Below are positions 34,355 through 43,119 of a stretch of 64,000 bases of DNA, piece after piece (positions within the stretch are counted from its first letter, which is position 1; each line of letters starts with the position of its first letter). The DNA is taken from NCBI RefSeq assembly GCF_027118995.1, contig NZ_CP098242.1:310001-374000 (forward strand). Direction: 5' to 3'. This DNA comes from Oxalobacter vibrioformis. Lineage in GTDB: Bacteria; Pseudomonadota; Gammaproteobacteria; Burkholderiales; Burkholderiaceae_D. The translations under genes and the position numbers were made by a program. A model generated the notes under the pieces. That model was not told where the DNA came from, searched no databases, and saw nothing but the letters and a program-made list of their open reading frames with translations.

Positions 34355-34658
34355 GCGGCTCCCTTCCCTCCTGATTTGCTTCTGGCAATATTGCAGCAAA
34401 TGATCCGGTCGGGTTGACGGCAGATGAAATAGCCGGAATCGTAGGTTACAGGGTAAAAAATGGCTGGCATCAACATATCTGGAGGCCGGCACATTTCTAC
34501 GGCACCGGATTTCAATGCAGCGCTAACCAGAAGGAAAAGCGAAAATGCGCCCCACCGGCTACCAGCCTGAATGAAGCCAATGGAAAATGGGCGGGAAACT
34601 CCGGGCAGCAGCACGCGGGTTGATTGTAATTTTTTGCCTCATGGTTCCTTTTCATGTT
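34355..34658. other. intergenic stretch, possible gene remnants
   Basis: No full gene is seen. One rightward frame from 34414 (MTADEIAGIVGYRVKNGWHQ) is 69 codons and unsupported. No clear terminator was found for either neighbour. Confidence 0.4.
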
Positions 34659-35420
34659 TCACTGTACTTTTTGGCTGCAGGCTGCAATAAAGCCAAAAAT
34701 TCCTTTTGATTGGCGAAACAAGCGAAACATCCGCATAAACATGGGGCGATTTTCCTGTTTCATGGCATTTTTAACAATTTTCAGGGTATTCAGAAAACCC
34801 TCGTCACGTATCATCCCCATCGGGCTGAGCAGTGACATCGGCCCGGTCAGAGTCCTCACCTTAAAACCCTGAGCGCTCAAAAGCGCCTTCCATTCATGTT
34901 CGCTCAACGGTGTTGCCTTGACATTGATTGCCGAGTGCAACTGGCTGAGACTGTTTTGCGTATCTGCACTCCTGATAATCAGATCATGTGTCAGCAGATA
35001 CCCGCCTGGTCTCAGCACCCGGGCATATTCCTGCAGGGCCTTGCGTTTGCTCTCGTTATCAAGCATGGTCAGCATGGCTTCATTGATCACAATGTCAAAA
35101 CTGGCATCATCAAATGGAAGTGCCGTGGCGTTTGCCCGCATAAATCGAACACAGTCGCTGACACCCTGTATCCGGGCATTGTGCGTTGCTTTCTGGAGCG
35201 AGGCGTCATGCAGGTCAATGCCCGTGATGTGGCATTTGTAGCGTTTCGCCAGTTCAATCGCGGTCGTGCCCATGTTGCAGGCGACTTCAAGTATCCGGGT
35301 ATTCGCCCCGATGCTGACCTGCCGGATTAACCAGTCCGTTCCCTGTTTTCCTCCAGGGCGCAGGCGCTTTTTGCCCAATCTGGCCAAAAGCATGTGGCCG
35401 GCTTCATGTTTTTCATGCAT
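34659..35420 (-). CDS. class I SAM-dependent methyltransferase
   Basis: The start at 35420 (MHEKHEAGHMLLARLGKKRL) follows GAGGAAAC; five codons further upstream is possible but less likely. Motif I is ILEVACNMGTTAIELA near residue 45 and motif II GIDLHDAS. FDIVINEAMLTML and RVLRPGGYLLTHDLII complete the Methyltransf_11/25 pattern. The substrate is unknown; the C-terminal 60 residues are basic (KNAMKQENRPMFMRMFRLFRQ). Confidence 0.85.
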   Translation of the reverse strand: MHEKHEAGHMLLARLGKKRLRPGGKQGTDWLIRQVSIGANTRILEVACNMGTTAIELAKRYKCHITGIDLHDASLQKATHNARIQGVSDCVRFMRANATALPFDDASFDIVINEAMLTMLDNESKRKALQEYARVLRPGGYLLTHDLIIRSADTQNSLSQLHSAINVKATPLSEHEWKALLSAQGFKVRTLTGPMSLLSPMGMIRDEGFLNTLKIVKNAMKQENRPMFMRMFRLFRQSKGIFGFIAACSQKVQ

Positions 35421-35503
35421 TTTGTTTCCTCGCAATATGGTTAGCTACAGGTTCAGCCCGGTGACATATACGCAAACGCTTTCTTAAATGAATTATGGTC
35501 CGT

Positions 35504-35687
35504 TCAATCTGCAGCGGCCTGAAGTCGCCTGGCTGGCAAGCGATGCGCAAATTCATGCAGCAGCAGGTCATGAGGCGACTGCGTGATTGCAATGTCAAGC
35601 GCATTGAAAGTTTCATCCGGCAACAGCACCTGCGGGAACATGGGCAGCACGGGCTATAGCAATACGCCTGACCGTGCCGCCGGATAA
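35504..35687 (-). pseudogene. remnant of an ABC-transporter ATPase
   Basis: One frame reads LSGGTVRRIAIARAAHVP, the ABC signature and start of the Walker B helix. A frameshift leads into LLPDETFNALDIAIT (Walker B/D-loop), LLLHEFAHRLPARRLQAAA and a stop. The Walker A part is absent. Fragments of this kind are typical of a decayed siderophore- or metal-type importer gene. Confidence 0.65.
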
Positions 35688-35750
35688 GGAGTGCGGATAC
35701 CTGCGCGTACCGGTTCTATGCAATCGGCTCACCTTTTGCTACGATGCAAA

Positions 35751-35765
35751 TGAGAATTATTATCA
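35751..35765 (+). promoter_or_regulatory. Fur-like box upstream of the CRP/FNR-type regulator
   Basis: TGAGAATTATTATCA differs at a single base from the 7-1-7 Fur core TGATAATNATTATCA. It lies 28 bp upstream of the regulator ATG, where Fur binding would block transcription or early elongation. Confidence 0.7.
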
Positions 35766-35793
35766 ATAATACGCAACCAGCCAGTGAACGCAA

Positions 35794-36513
35794 ATGACAT
35801 TTGTCAATCCTCAAAAAAATGAAAACGATGCCAGAACCATTCTGAAAAACTGCTCATGGATGCGCAGTTTGCCTCAGAATGCCCTTGATGACCTTCTGGC
35901 ATCCTCCGCCTGGCGAACCTTCGCCAGGGGGGAAGTACTGTTTCATGAAGGGGACAAAATCATCCATGGCCTGCTATTGGAGTCGGGACGCCTGGAGGTT
36001 TTTCGCTACACGACCGAAGGAAACGAAAAGATATTCGGCTATATTCAAGACAAAGAGTTTTTAGCCCTGCCTGCCGTATTCATGAAACATGGCCGCTATC
36101 CGATGAGTGTCAGAGCACTGGAGGATGGCCGTGCATTGGCGGTGCCCAAGCATGCCATTCACCAGATGTGCCTGCAATATCCTGAAGTCACCTTTCAGTT
36201 ACTCAGCAATGTTTGCAACCATTTATACGAAATGGTCAATCGTGTTGACTGGCTGACATCAAGTTCAACTTCCGAGCGTTTGGCCGAATACCTTTTGAAG
36301 CTGCACAAGCAAAACACAGAGAAAAAAGCGATCACGCTTCCAATGAACAGGGTTCAGCTTGCCACATACCTTGGCGTTCGCCATGAAACGCTGATACGGT
36401 TAATATCGGCATGGCAAAAAAAGCAATACATTCACGTGGATAAAAACGAAGTACAAATACTCAACCCGGATGTTTTACGAAACCTGGCCAAGCCGGCACA
36501 AAGAACTTTTTAA
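35794..36513 (+). CDS. Crp/Fnr-family transcriptional regulator
   Basis: The 239-residue protein has an N-terminal cyclic-nucleotide-binding-type barrel (FARGEVLFHEGDKIIHGLLLESGRLEVF) and a C-terminal winged helix (NRVQLATYLGVRHETLIRLISAW). The FNR iron-sulfur cysteine pattern is absent, so it is not an oxygen sensor of the FNR type. It may respond to another small ligand. The Fur-like box directly upstream suggests control by iron, linking it to the nearby heme locus. Confidence 0.85.
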   Translation: MTFVNPQKNENDARTILKNCSWMRSLPQNALDDLLASSAWRTFARGEVLFHEGDKIIHGLLLESGRLEVFRYTTEGNEKIFGYIQDKEFLALPAVFMKHGRYPMSVRALEDGRALAVPKHAIHQMCLQYPEVTFQLLSNVCNHLYEMVNRVDWLTSSSTSERLAEYLLKLHKQNTEKKAITLPMNRVQLATYLGVRHETLIRLISAWQKKQYIHVDKNEVQILNPDVLRNLAKPAQRTF

Positions 36514-36868
36514 GCATGCGGCAATTTTTATTTTTACCTCTTTACCGGCAGCCATCGTCATCCGCCATTGATGCTCTCCGTCATCATACCGGAATCAATC
36601 TATTGGTATCAGCCGTTTATGGTATGCCGGCCTGTGGCAGCATGCCCGGGCAAGCTGGCATAAACAATGTGACACGCCTGACTCGGGCCTAAAAGAACGT
36701 GGCAGATGGAAAATGGGGGAAATGGCAGGCAATTCCTCACATTTGCATGCCAATCACCCTGCACCTTTGGCAGCCCCTTTGAGCGAAAGCAGGTGTCATT
36801 TAGCTACAACAGGCTCCGGAAAATGAAAAAGGGTTATCTGCTGAAAAATAACCCTTTGATACCGCTTA
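36514..36868. other. intergenic stretch before the tRNA-Pro island
   Basis: No convincing gene is present. The right end holds a hairpin (listed separately) and then the truncated tRNA-Pro copy. Confidence 0.4.
36829..36859. terminator. hairpin at the outer end of the sulfur island
   Basis: AAAGGGTTAT and ATAACCCTTT form a stem, with A/T-rich flanks. It has the same position relative to the tRNA-Pro fragment as the hairpin next to the complete tRNA-Pro. Confidence 0.65.
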
Positions 36869-36919
36869 GTATTTTGGTCGGGGCGAGATGATTCGAACAT
36901 CCGACCCTCTGGTCCCAAA
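36869..36919 (-). repeat. truncated tRNA-Pro copy, 51-bp direct repeat (island end)
   Basis: The sequence GTATTTTGGTCGGGGCGAGATG through GTCCCAAA is identical to 40647-40697. It includes the 3' half of the tRNA-Pro gene (CCA end, T-arm, part of the anticodon arm) but no 5' half. This is what remains when an element integrates into the 3' part of a tRNA gene. Confidence 0.95.
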
Positions 36920-37000
36920 AAAATCAATAGACCGCTATGATGTTTTCTGGATATGTTATTCAGTAAACAAGCACAAACAAAATCCGGCAAAGGAAGTGAC

Positions 37001-37149
37001 ATGCAAAATTTTCAGTACGTCGCCATAGGCGAAGAGTTCGGGATCCGATCGGCGGCGAATGGTGGGTCAAAATATCAGAAGACGAGGCGCAACTCGTTTC
37101 TGATCCCAGTATCACTGAAACATTCAACCGGCAGGACCTGACAGAATAA
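37001..37149 (+). pseudogene. frameshifted copy of the 49-residue small gene
   Basis: The DNA matches 23184-23333 closely, including the ribosome-binding site AAAGGAAGTGAC. However, GAGTTTCGGG has become GAGTTCGGG near 37037, so the frame is lost after MQNFQYVAIGEEF. The second gene of the pair is intact. Confidence 0.85.
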
Positions 37150-37171
37150 TATTTCATCAACGGAACAGGCC

Positions 37172-37387
37172 ATGCCAAACGAGATCAGAACCAGAAAAGA
37201 GCTTTTAATCCAGAAACTCGCCAGTTACGACCTGGAATATTTTGTGCAGTTCATCCGGACGTCGGATGCCGCAAAAATTGCGCTGGCGACCATGATGATG
37301 GAAGGATTCATCGGCTACAACAACTGGTCTGAAGATACCCTGTATGACGAATGCATGAGAAGAAGCCTTCTTCCTGACAATAAATAA
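37172..37387 (+). CDS. 71-residue hypothetical protein (second copy)
   Basis: It is almost identical to the protein encoded at 23352-23567, with changes only near residues 17, 62 and the last two. It is preceded by GGAACAGGCC. It lies inside the tRNA-Pro island, showing that the pair is mobile. No family is recognised. Confidence 0.7.
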   Translation: MPNEIRTRKELLIQKLASYDLEYFVQFIRTSDAAKIALATMMMEGFIGYNNWSEDTLYDECMRRSLLPDNK

Positions 37388-37437
37388 TGCAAAAAAACCA
37401 GGATTTAGCCAAAACGCTGTTGCGTGATGGATTTTAA

Positions 37438-37466
37438 TAAAAAAAGCCGGTCGAGCGACCGGCTGA
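37438..37466 (-). terminator. terminator of the CoA-disulfide reductase gene
   Basis: AGCCGGTCG-AG-CGACCGGCT is a near-perfect stem followed on the minus strand by seven T. It stands about 80 bp past the stop of the leftward reductase gene. Confidence 0.85.
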
Positions 37467-37546
37467 TTTTCCTGACCTGTGTTTTGCAAATAGTATTCCC
37501 GCCACAAAACTCCGAATGATTCATCACCTCTTCTGTCATGCGCCGA

Positions 37547-39202
37547 TTACGTGACAGGCGCTGCTTTGCGTTCCTTATTGATAAAAGCACCTCCGGCAAG
37601 GCTTTTTGCATCAAAACCATGCTGCAACAACACTCTGGATGCAAAATAGCTGTTCTTTCCTATCGAGCAAAATATGACAACCGGTTTGCCCGGATCAAGC
37701 CTGTCCATGCTGTTTCGCAAGGATGTTAAGGGAATATTGATGGCACCGGGAACAGGCTGGGCCATTGACAATGCCTTGCCACGTACATCCAGCAACTGCA
37801 CATCGGCTGAAGCCGCCGGAAATTCATGAACCATATTGACCAGTTCGTCCTGCATGTTGGTTGCGGCAAATCCGGCGATATTGACCACATCCTTGGCTGA
37901 GCCAAATGGAGGCGCATAGGCAAGCTCCAGATGACAAAGGTCTTCAATGTTCATCCCTGCCGCAATCGCAGTTGCCATCACATCAAGCCGTTTATCAACC
38001 CCTTCCTGCCCGGCAGCCTGTGCCCCAAGGAGCATACCATCGTCGCGTGCCCAGAATATTTTGAGTGTCAGCGGTTTGGCGCCTGGATAGTATGATGCGT
38101 GATGGCTGTCCGTGACGGTTACTGTTTCATAATCAATACCGGCCTTTTTCAGCCCCTTTTCATTCCAGCCTGTGACACCTGCAGCCATCTCAAATACCCG
38201 GACAATCGAGGTTCCCAGTGAGCCGGGATAGGGGCGCGCTTTTTCCTTAAGGAAGAGGTGATCTGCTGCAACACGCCCCTGCCGGTTTGCCGGTCCGCCA
38301 AGCGGCACAGCTATTTGCCCTCCCATCGTTCGTTCGCTGGTTTCAACAACATCGCCTGCAGCATAAATATCGGGGTCAGAAGTTTGCATGAATGCACTGA
38401 CCGCAATATGCCCTTTTTCGCCCAGTTGTAATCCCGCTGCTTGTGCCAGCGCACTTTCAGGCTGCACACCGATAGACATGACAACAAGGTCTGTTTCCAA
38501 CACCGTTCCCGAAGACAGGTGGCAAAGCAGCTTGTTTTCGCGGCCCTCAAAACGGGTAATCTGGTTTCCCAAATGCAGACCGATATTGTTTTTACTCAGT
38601 TCATCCTCAAGCAATCCCGCCAATTTGGCATCAAGCAGCGACAGCACCTGATGGCTGATCTGCACAATCTCAACAGAAAGTCCCTTGCGATACAATTGTT
38701 CGGCCATCTCCAGCCCGATAAAACCGGCCCCGGCGATGACCGCATGCTTTCCCGCTTCCGATGCCGCTGCAATACGGTCCATATCCTGAAGATTACGCAA
38801 GGTAAAAACACGCGGATCATCAATGCCGGGAAGCGAAGGAAAGACAGGTGCCGCGCCCGGAGAAAGCATCAATTTATCGTACGCCAGCCACTCCTCTTCC
38901 CCGTTTCTGAGATTGCGGACCAATACGCGCTTTGCGGCGCGGTCAATGAAGGTGGCCTCGCTAAGCGTTCGAACGTCCAGATTGAGCATGGCTTTCAGTG
39001 ACGCCTCAGTCTGCACCGCCAGCGTCCGTCTTTCCGGGATTTCGCCACCGATATGATAAGGAAGCCCGCAATTGGCAAAAGACACATCCGGACCCCGCTC
39101 AATAATCGTAATCTGCGCAGTTTCCGAAAGACGGCGGGCACGCGCAGCAAAAGATGCGCCAGCGGCAACACCGCCAATGACAATGATTCTCAATGTTTTC
39201 AT
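37547..39202 (-). CDS. CoA-disulfide-reductase/NADH-oxidase-type flavoprotein fused to a rhodanese domain
   Basis: The 551-residue protein begins with an FAD-binding Rossmann motif (IIVIGGVAAGASFAARARR). It then has SFANCGLPYHIGG with the single redox cysteine C45, a NAD(P)-binding motif (HAVIAGAGFIGLEMAEQL), the dimer domain, and from about residue 455 a rhodanese domain with cysteine C512 in VVIFCSIGKNS. Such fusions reduce CoA disulfide or persulfide with NAD(P)H and take part in sulfur handling. It is divergent from a BigR-like repressor gene. Confidence 0.9.
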   Translation of the reverse strand: MKTLRIIVIGGVAAGASFAARARRLSETAQITIIERGPDVSFANCGLPYHIGGEIPERRTLAVQTEASLKAMLNLDVRTLSEATFIDRAAKRVLVRNLRNGEEEWLAYDKLMLSPGAAPVFPSLPGIDDPRVFTLRNLQDMDRIAAASEAGKHAVIAGAGFIGLEMAEQLYRKGLSVEIVQISHQVLSLLDAKLAGLLEDELSKNNIGLHLGNQITRFEGRENKLLCHLSSGTVLETDLVVMSIGVQPESALAQAAGLQLGEKGHIAVSAFMQTSDPDIYAAGDVVETSERTMGGQIAVPLGGPANRQGRVAADHLFLKEKARPYPGSLGTSIVRVFEMAAGVTGWNEKGLKKAGIDYETVTVTDSHHASYYPGAKPLTLKIFWARDDGMLLGAQAAGQEGVDKRLDVMATAIAAGMNIEDLCHLELAYAPPFGSAKDVVNIAGFAATNMQDELVNMVHEFPAASADVQLLDVRGKALSMAQPVPGAINIPLTSLRNSMDRLDPGKPVVIFCSIGKNSYFASRVLLQHGFDAKSLAGGAFINKERKAAPVT

Positions 39203-39248
39203 ATAGACTCCCTGAAAAGATGAACGGGATTAAAAACAGCCAAACGTT

Positions 39249-39280
39249 ATATTAAATAATATAATATAATTATATATAAT
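39249..39280. promoter_or_regulatory. AT-rich repeat, probable operator of the sulfur island
   Basis: ATATTAAATAATATAATATAATTATATATAAT lies between the divergent flavoprotein and BigR-like genes and contains overlapping ATATTA/TAATAT palindromes. BigR repressors bind AT-rich palindromes of this kind in front of their own operons, so both directions may be repressed from here. Confidence 0.6.
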
Positions 39281-39316
39281 GTAAACGTTCATGCAACGCA
39301 ACATCAGGAGTATTTC

Positions 39317-39649
39317 GTGATGATCAAATTTACCGACCTGGACAGGGAGTTGATGAGAAGTACCGCTAAAGAGGCTGCCCAGACGCTGCGCGCCCTGTCC
39401 AACGAAGATCGCCTGCTTTTGCTGTGCCAATTGAGCAAAGGGGAAAAGTCCGTCAGCGAACTTGAGGAGCAACTGGACATTCACCAGCCGTCACTTTCCC
39501 AGCAACTGGGGGTTCTGAGAACAGAGGGACTCGTCAATACACGACGGGAGGGAAAGCGGATTTATTACTCTGTAGCCAGTCCCAAAGTGCTCGCAGTGCT
39601 GTCAACCCTGTGTGAACTTTACTGCCAGCAGACGGGAGAGACGTCATGA
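39317..39649 (+). CDS. ArsR/SmtB-family repressor, BigR/SqrR-like persulfide sensor
   Basis: The 110-residue winged-helix protein has ALSNEDRLLLLCQLSKGEKSV and a recognition helix region SELEEQLDIHQPSLSQQLGVL. Cysteines C37 and C99/C103 sit at the positions where BigR and SqrR carry their redox pair, which forms a polysulfide bond and releases DNA. AGGAG precedes the start. It overlaps the next gene by 4 bp. The sensing role is inferred from the cysteines and the sulfur genes around it. Confidence 0.85.
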   Translation: MMIKFTDLDRELMRSTAKEAAQTLRALSNEDRLLLLCQLSKGEKSVSELEEQLDIHQPSLSQQLGVLRTEGLVNTRREGKRIYYSVASPKVLAVLSTLCELYCQQTGETS

Positions 39650-40080
39650 TCATGATTGACTGGCACAGTTTTACCCCGGCAAGTGCCCTGGCTGGCGGGG
39701 TACTTATCGGGCTGGCCGTCATGTTGTTGTTGCTGGTTAATGGCCGGATAGCCGGGATCAGTGGAATTATCGGCGGACTCCTGCCACCGACAAGAAACAA
39801 TACGTTGTGGCGGCTGGCTTTTCTTGGCGGCATCTTTCTGTCTCCCGTCCTGTACCAGGGCATGAGCACTTTGCCCGAAAGCCATATTGATACGAGCTGG
39901 CCTTTCCTGATTGCGGCAGGGTTGCTGGTTGGTTTCGGTGCCCGGCTGGGATCAGGCTGCACCAGCGGTCATGGCATCTGTGGAATATCCCGCCTGTCAA
40001 AACGCTCCATTGTCGCAACGGCCATCTTCATGATTGCCGGATTTTCCACCGTGTTTTTTACCCGCCACCTGATGATGTGA
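39646..40080 (+). CDS. YeeE/YedE-family membrane protein (PmpA-type sulfur transporter half)
   Basis: The 144-residue protein has four hydrophobic segments and the family motif RLGSGCTSGHGICGISRLSKRS, whose cysteines act in thiosulfate or sulfur-compound passage in YeeE. Half-length proteins of this kind work in pairs (PmpA/PmpB). It overlaps the repressor gene and is followed 10 bp later by the second half. Confidence 0.9.
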   Translation: MIMIDWHSFTPASALAGGVLIGLAVMLLLLVNGRIAGISGIIGGLLPPTRNNTLWRLAFLGGIFLSPVLYQGMSTLPESHIDTSWPFLIAAGLLVGFGARLGSGCTSGHGICGISRLSKRSIVATAIFMIAGFSTVFFTRHLMM

Positions 40081-40090
40081 GAAAAACGCC

Positions 40091-40540
40091 ATGTATATTC
40101 TGACCGCTTTGATTTCAGGACTTCTCTTCGGTATGGGCGTCATTTTTTCCGGCATGTCCAACCCGGTGAAAATCCTGGCATTTCTAGATATTGTGGGAAA
40201 CTGGGATCCTTCGCTGGCGCTGGTTATGGCAGGGGCTATCCCGATCAGTGCGATCGTCTTTCTGATAGCAAAAAAGCGCAAAACTACCCTGACAGGCATT
40301 CCTCTTCAATTACCGGATACCCAAAACCTTGATTATCGGCTGGTAACAGGAAGTGCGCTGTTTGGTATCGGCTGGGGACTGGCAGGCATTTGCCCCGGAC
40401 CAGCCATTGTATTGCTTGGCTATGCGTCCGCAAAAAGTGTTGTCTTTTTTATCGCCATGCTGGCCGGAATGCTGGCATTTTCCGTGGCCACGCGGGTTTT
40501 CCAGCGATTTAGCGAACGGTTATGCATATTTTGCCGATGA
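40091..40540 (+). CDS. YeeE/YedE-family membrane protein (PmpB-type sulfur transporter half)
   Basis: The 149-residue membrane protein shows GMGVIFSGMSNPVKILAFLD at the N-terminus and WGLAGICPGPAIVLLGY in the second half, the conserved Cys-Pro motif of the family. It completes a PmpAB-like pair with the preceding gene. The C-terminus (RFSERLCIFCR) is unusual, and another frame continues past the stop (FADEYPAQYAKAMTN), so the 3' end may have been altered near the island edge. Confidence 0.85.
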   Translation: MYILTALISGLLFGMGVIFSGMSNPVKILAFLDIVGNWDPSLALVMAGAIPISAIVFLIAKKRKTTLTGIPLQLPDTQNLDYRLVTGSALFGIGWGLAGICPGPAIVLLGYASAKSVVFFIAMLAGMLAFSVATRVFQRFSERLCIFCR

Positions 40541-40612
40541 ATATCCTGCGCAATATGCAAAAGCCATGACAAATGCTGGCGGCGACACCGCTGCAATGGG
40601 AGGCATGAAATA

Positions 40613-40645
40613 AAAACGGGTTATCTATGCGATAGATAACCCGTT
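40613..40645. terminator. terminator between the sulfur operon and tRNA-Pro
   Basis: AACGGGTTATCTAT and ATAGATAACCCGTT form a perfect 14-bp stem. It serves the rightward sulfur operon and the leftward tRNA gene. Confidence 0.85.
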
Positions 40646-40646
40646 G

Positions 40647-40729
<83 letters not shown>

Positions 40730-40812
40730 AAGAACGAAATAATAACGCTATCTGGTGGTGTGGTCAATCAATCTCTTACTTTTTATCGCAGTTTTCCCTT
40801 AATTAATTCATC

Positions 40813-42159
40813 TCAAGCAGCATCGACCATGCAGTAATCCGCAATCCGTTTGGCCATGGCATGAGCAGCCGCTTCATTTTCCGCTTCGACCATGATACGC
40901 AATAGCGGCTCAGTGCCGGAGGCACGAATCAGGACCCTTCCGCTATTACCGAGCTCTTTTTCCACTTTTTCCTTTTCTTTCAGCATGGCTTCATTTTCTT
41001 TCCAGTTAAAGCCGCGCGCGATACGCACATTGATCAGTGTCTGTGGAAAAAGGGTAAGATCGTTGCAATATTCGGAAAGTGTGGCGTTGTTGCGCCGCAA
41101 GGCAGAAAGCACCTGAAGGGCCGACACGATACCATCACCGGTTGTCTGTTTGTCCAGACAAAGTAAATGCCCGGAACCTTCTCCACCCAGCACCCACCCG
41201 CGCTCCTGCATGGCTTCCAGTACATACCGGTCACCCACCGCTGCGCGCTCAAATCCGATACCCATCCTGGCAAAAGCCACTTCAAGCGCCATGTTGGTCA
41301 TGAGCGTACCAACCACCCCGTCAACTGCTCCCTGTGACATGCGATCCTTGGTCATCAGGTAAAGCAGCTGGTCACCATTGTAGATCTCTCCTTTTTCATC
41401 AATCATGACAACGCGGTCTGCATCACCATCCAGCGCAATGCCCACATCGGCACCATGCATGATCACCGCTTCTGCCAGCGCCTCAGGTGAAGTTGCGCCA
41501 CAGCCATCATTGATGTTTTCACCATTAGGCTGTACGCCAATCGCAATAACTTCAGCGCCCAATTCATGGAAAACGTGAGGCGCAATGTGATAAGCCGCAC
41601 CATGCGCACAATCCACCGCAATTTTCATGCCACGCAGATCGAACTCACCGGGAAAGGTGCTTTTGCAAAACTCGATATATCGTCCTTGCGCATCATCCAG
41701 GCGCCGCGCTTTTCCCAGGGCGTCCGACATGGCGCAATCCATTGGACGCTCCATCATTTCCTCGATTTTCAGCTCCATTTCATCCGGCAGCTTGTTGCCG
41801 GATGAGGAAAAGAATTTGATCCCGTTATCCTGATAAGGATTATGGGAGGCAGAAATGACAATACCCGCCGTAATACGCAATGCGCGGGTCAGATAAGCCA
41901 CAGCAGGCGTTGGCATTGGTCCGGAAAGCATGACATCAACACCGGCAGCAGAAAGCCCTGCCTGCAGGGCTGCTTCCAGCATGTAGCCTGAGATACGGGT
42001 ATCTTTTCCTATCAGCACCGTAGGCTGTATGGCTGAAGTTCCCGAACGTGTCAGCACCTTGCCTGCCGCATACCCCAGCCGCATCACAAAGTCCGGGGTA
42101 ATCGGACTGATACCGACTGTTCCTCTTACGCCATCTGTACCAAAATATTTTCTCGTCAT
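40813..42159 (-). CDS. glmM: phosphoglucosamine mutase GlmM
   Basis: The 448-residue enzyme converts glucosamine-6-phosphate to glucosamine-1-phosphate for peptidoglycan and LPS precursors. It starts [10 protein letters not shown], has the phosphoserine motif [12 protein letters not shown] (Ser near residue 105), the Mg-binding LDGDADRVV and the C-terminal phosphate-binding [15 protein letters not shown]. Normal length. It follows folP on the same strand, the common arrangement in beta- and gammaproteobacteria. Confidence 0.98.
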   Translation of the reverse strand: MTRKYFGTDGVRGTVGISPITPDFVMRLGYAAGKVLTRSGTSAIQPTVLIGKDTRISGYMLEAALQAGLSAAGVDVMLSGPMPTPAVAYLTRALRITAGIVISASHNPYQDNGIKFFSSSGNKLPDEMELKIEEMMERPMDCAMSDALGKARRLDDAQGRYIEFCKSTFPGEFDLRGMKIAVDCAHGAAYHIAPHVFHELGAEVIAIGVQPNGENINDGCGATSPEALAEAVIMHGADVGIALDGDADRVVMIDEKGEIYNGDQLLYLMTKDRMSQGAVDGVVGTLMTNMALEVAFARMGIGFERAAVGDRYVLEAMQERGWVLGGEGSGHLLCLDKQTTGDGIVSALQVLSALRRNNATLSEYCNDLTLFPQTLINVRIARGFNWKENEAMLKEKEKVEKELGNSGRVLIRASGTEPLLRIMVEAENEAAAHAMAKRIADYCMVDAA

Positions 42160-42200
42160 AGCTTCCTGATGTAATTTCCGATGAGTTTCAACCCGTCATT

Positions 42201-43058
42201 TTACCTTGTTGCCTGCCATACTTTAAGTGCATCGACGGTTTCACCCACCTCATGCACCCGAACGATATGGGTTCCATAGGCCACGGCAGAAAGCGCGGCA
42301 CCCAGATTTCCGGCAAGTCGCCGGGAAACATCTTTTTTGGTGATGGCGGCAATGACTGATTTGCGGGATAGTCCTGCCAGTACAGGCAATTGAAGTGATT
42401 GCTGAATATGCCCGATATTTTTCAGAAGTGTCAGGTTGTGTTCGAGAGTTTTCCCGAAACCGAAGCCGGGATCAATACAGATCCTTTCTTTGACCATTCC
42501 TGCTGCAACCAGTCGATTGACCTGTTCCTGGAGAAAACGGATTACTTCACCGGTCACATCACTATATTCCGGCGCGGACTGCATGGTTTCGGGTTCTCCC
42601 TGCATGTGCATGACACATAATCCACACTGGCCCCGGACAACCGCCTCTATGGATTCATCAGACTGAAAACCGGCAATATCATTGATCATGTCCACACCGG
42701 CTGCCAGTGTGGCAGCCATCACCTCGGGTTTGTAGGTATCAATGGAAAGCGGCTTGCCGCAATCACGCAATGCCTCGACAACCGGCATGATGCGATCCAG
42801 CTCTTCCTGCAGTGAAACCGGCTCAATGCCCGGACGGGAGGATTCCGCGCCGATATCGATAATATCCACGCCTTCTTCTATCATCCGGTTGGCATGCGCC
42901 AACGCAGCGGACAGCTGCGTATATTTCCCCCCATCGGAAAAGGAGTCCGGTGTGACATTGAGAATACCCATGACAAGCGGGCGATAATCCGGACCGGCCA
43001 GCTCAAAACGATAGCGCCCGCATTGAAAAAAAGGTGTCATTGTTTCTGTTTCCTGCAC
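42201..43058 (-). CDS. folP: dihydropteroate synthase FolP
   Basis: The 285-residue TIM-barrel enzyme joins p-aminobenzoate to the pterin in folate synthesis. Signatures: VMGILNVTPDSFSDGGKY, DIIDIGAESSRPG and ICIDPGFGFGKTLEHNL. It lies between ftsH and glmM, with a terminator after ftsH, so it may have its own promoter. Confidence 0.97.
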   Translation of the reverse strand: MQETETMTPFFQCGRYRFELAGPDYRPLVMGILNVTPDSFSDGGKYTQLSAALAHANRMIEEGVDIIDIGAESSRPGIEPVSLQEELDRIMPVVEALRDCGKPLSIDTYKPEVMAATLAAGVDMINDIAGFQSDESIEAVVRGQCGLCVMHMQGEPETMQSAPEYSDVTGEVIRFLQEQVNRLVAAGMVKERICIDPGFGFGKTLEHNLTLLKNIGHIQQSLQLPVLAGLSRKSVIAAITKKDVSRRLAGNLGAALSAVAYGTHIVRVHEVGETVDALKVWQATR

Positions 43059-43068
43059 ATTCCAAATA

Positions 43069-43101
43069 CAAAAAGGGCCAGAATCACTTCTCGCCCTTTT
43101 C
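43069..43101 (-). terminator. terminator between ftsH and folP
   Basis: On the minus strand AAAAGGGC and GCCCTTTTT pair around a 14-base loop with a T run. The loop can pair only weakly, so termination may be partial. Confidence 0.6.
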
Positions 43102-43119
43102 GTTCAATTACTATTGTCA

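Noticed and set aside
40541..40613. Frame FADEYPAQYAKAMTNAGGDT after the PmpB stop
   Set aside because: It is too short and has no start; it may be a remnant tail but cannot be assigned.
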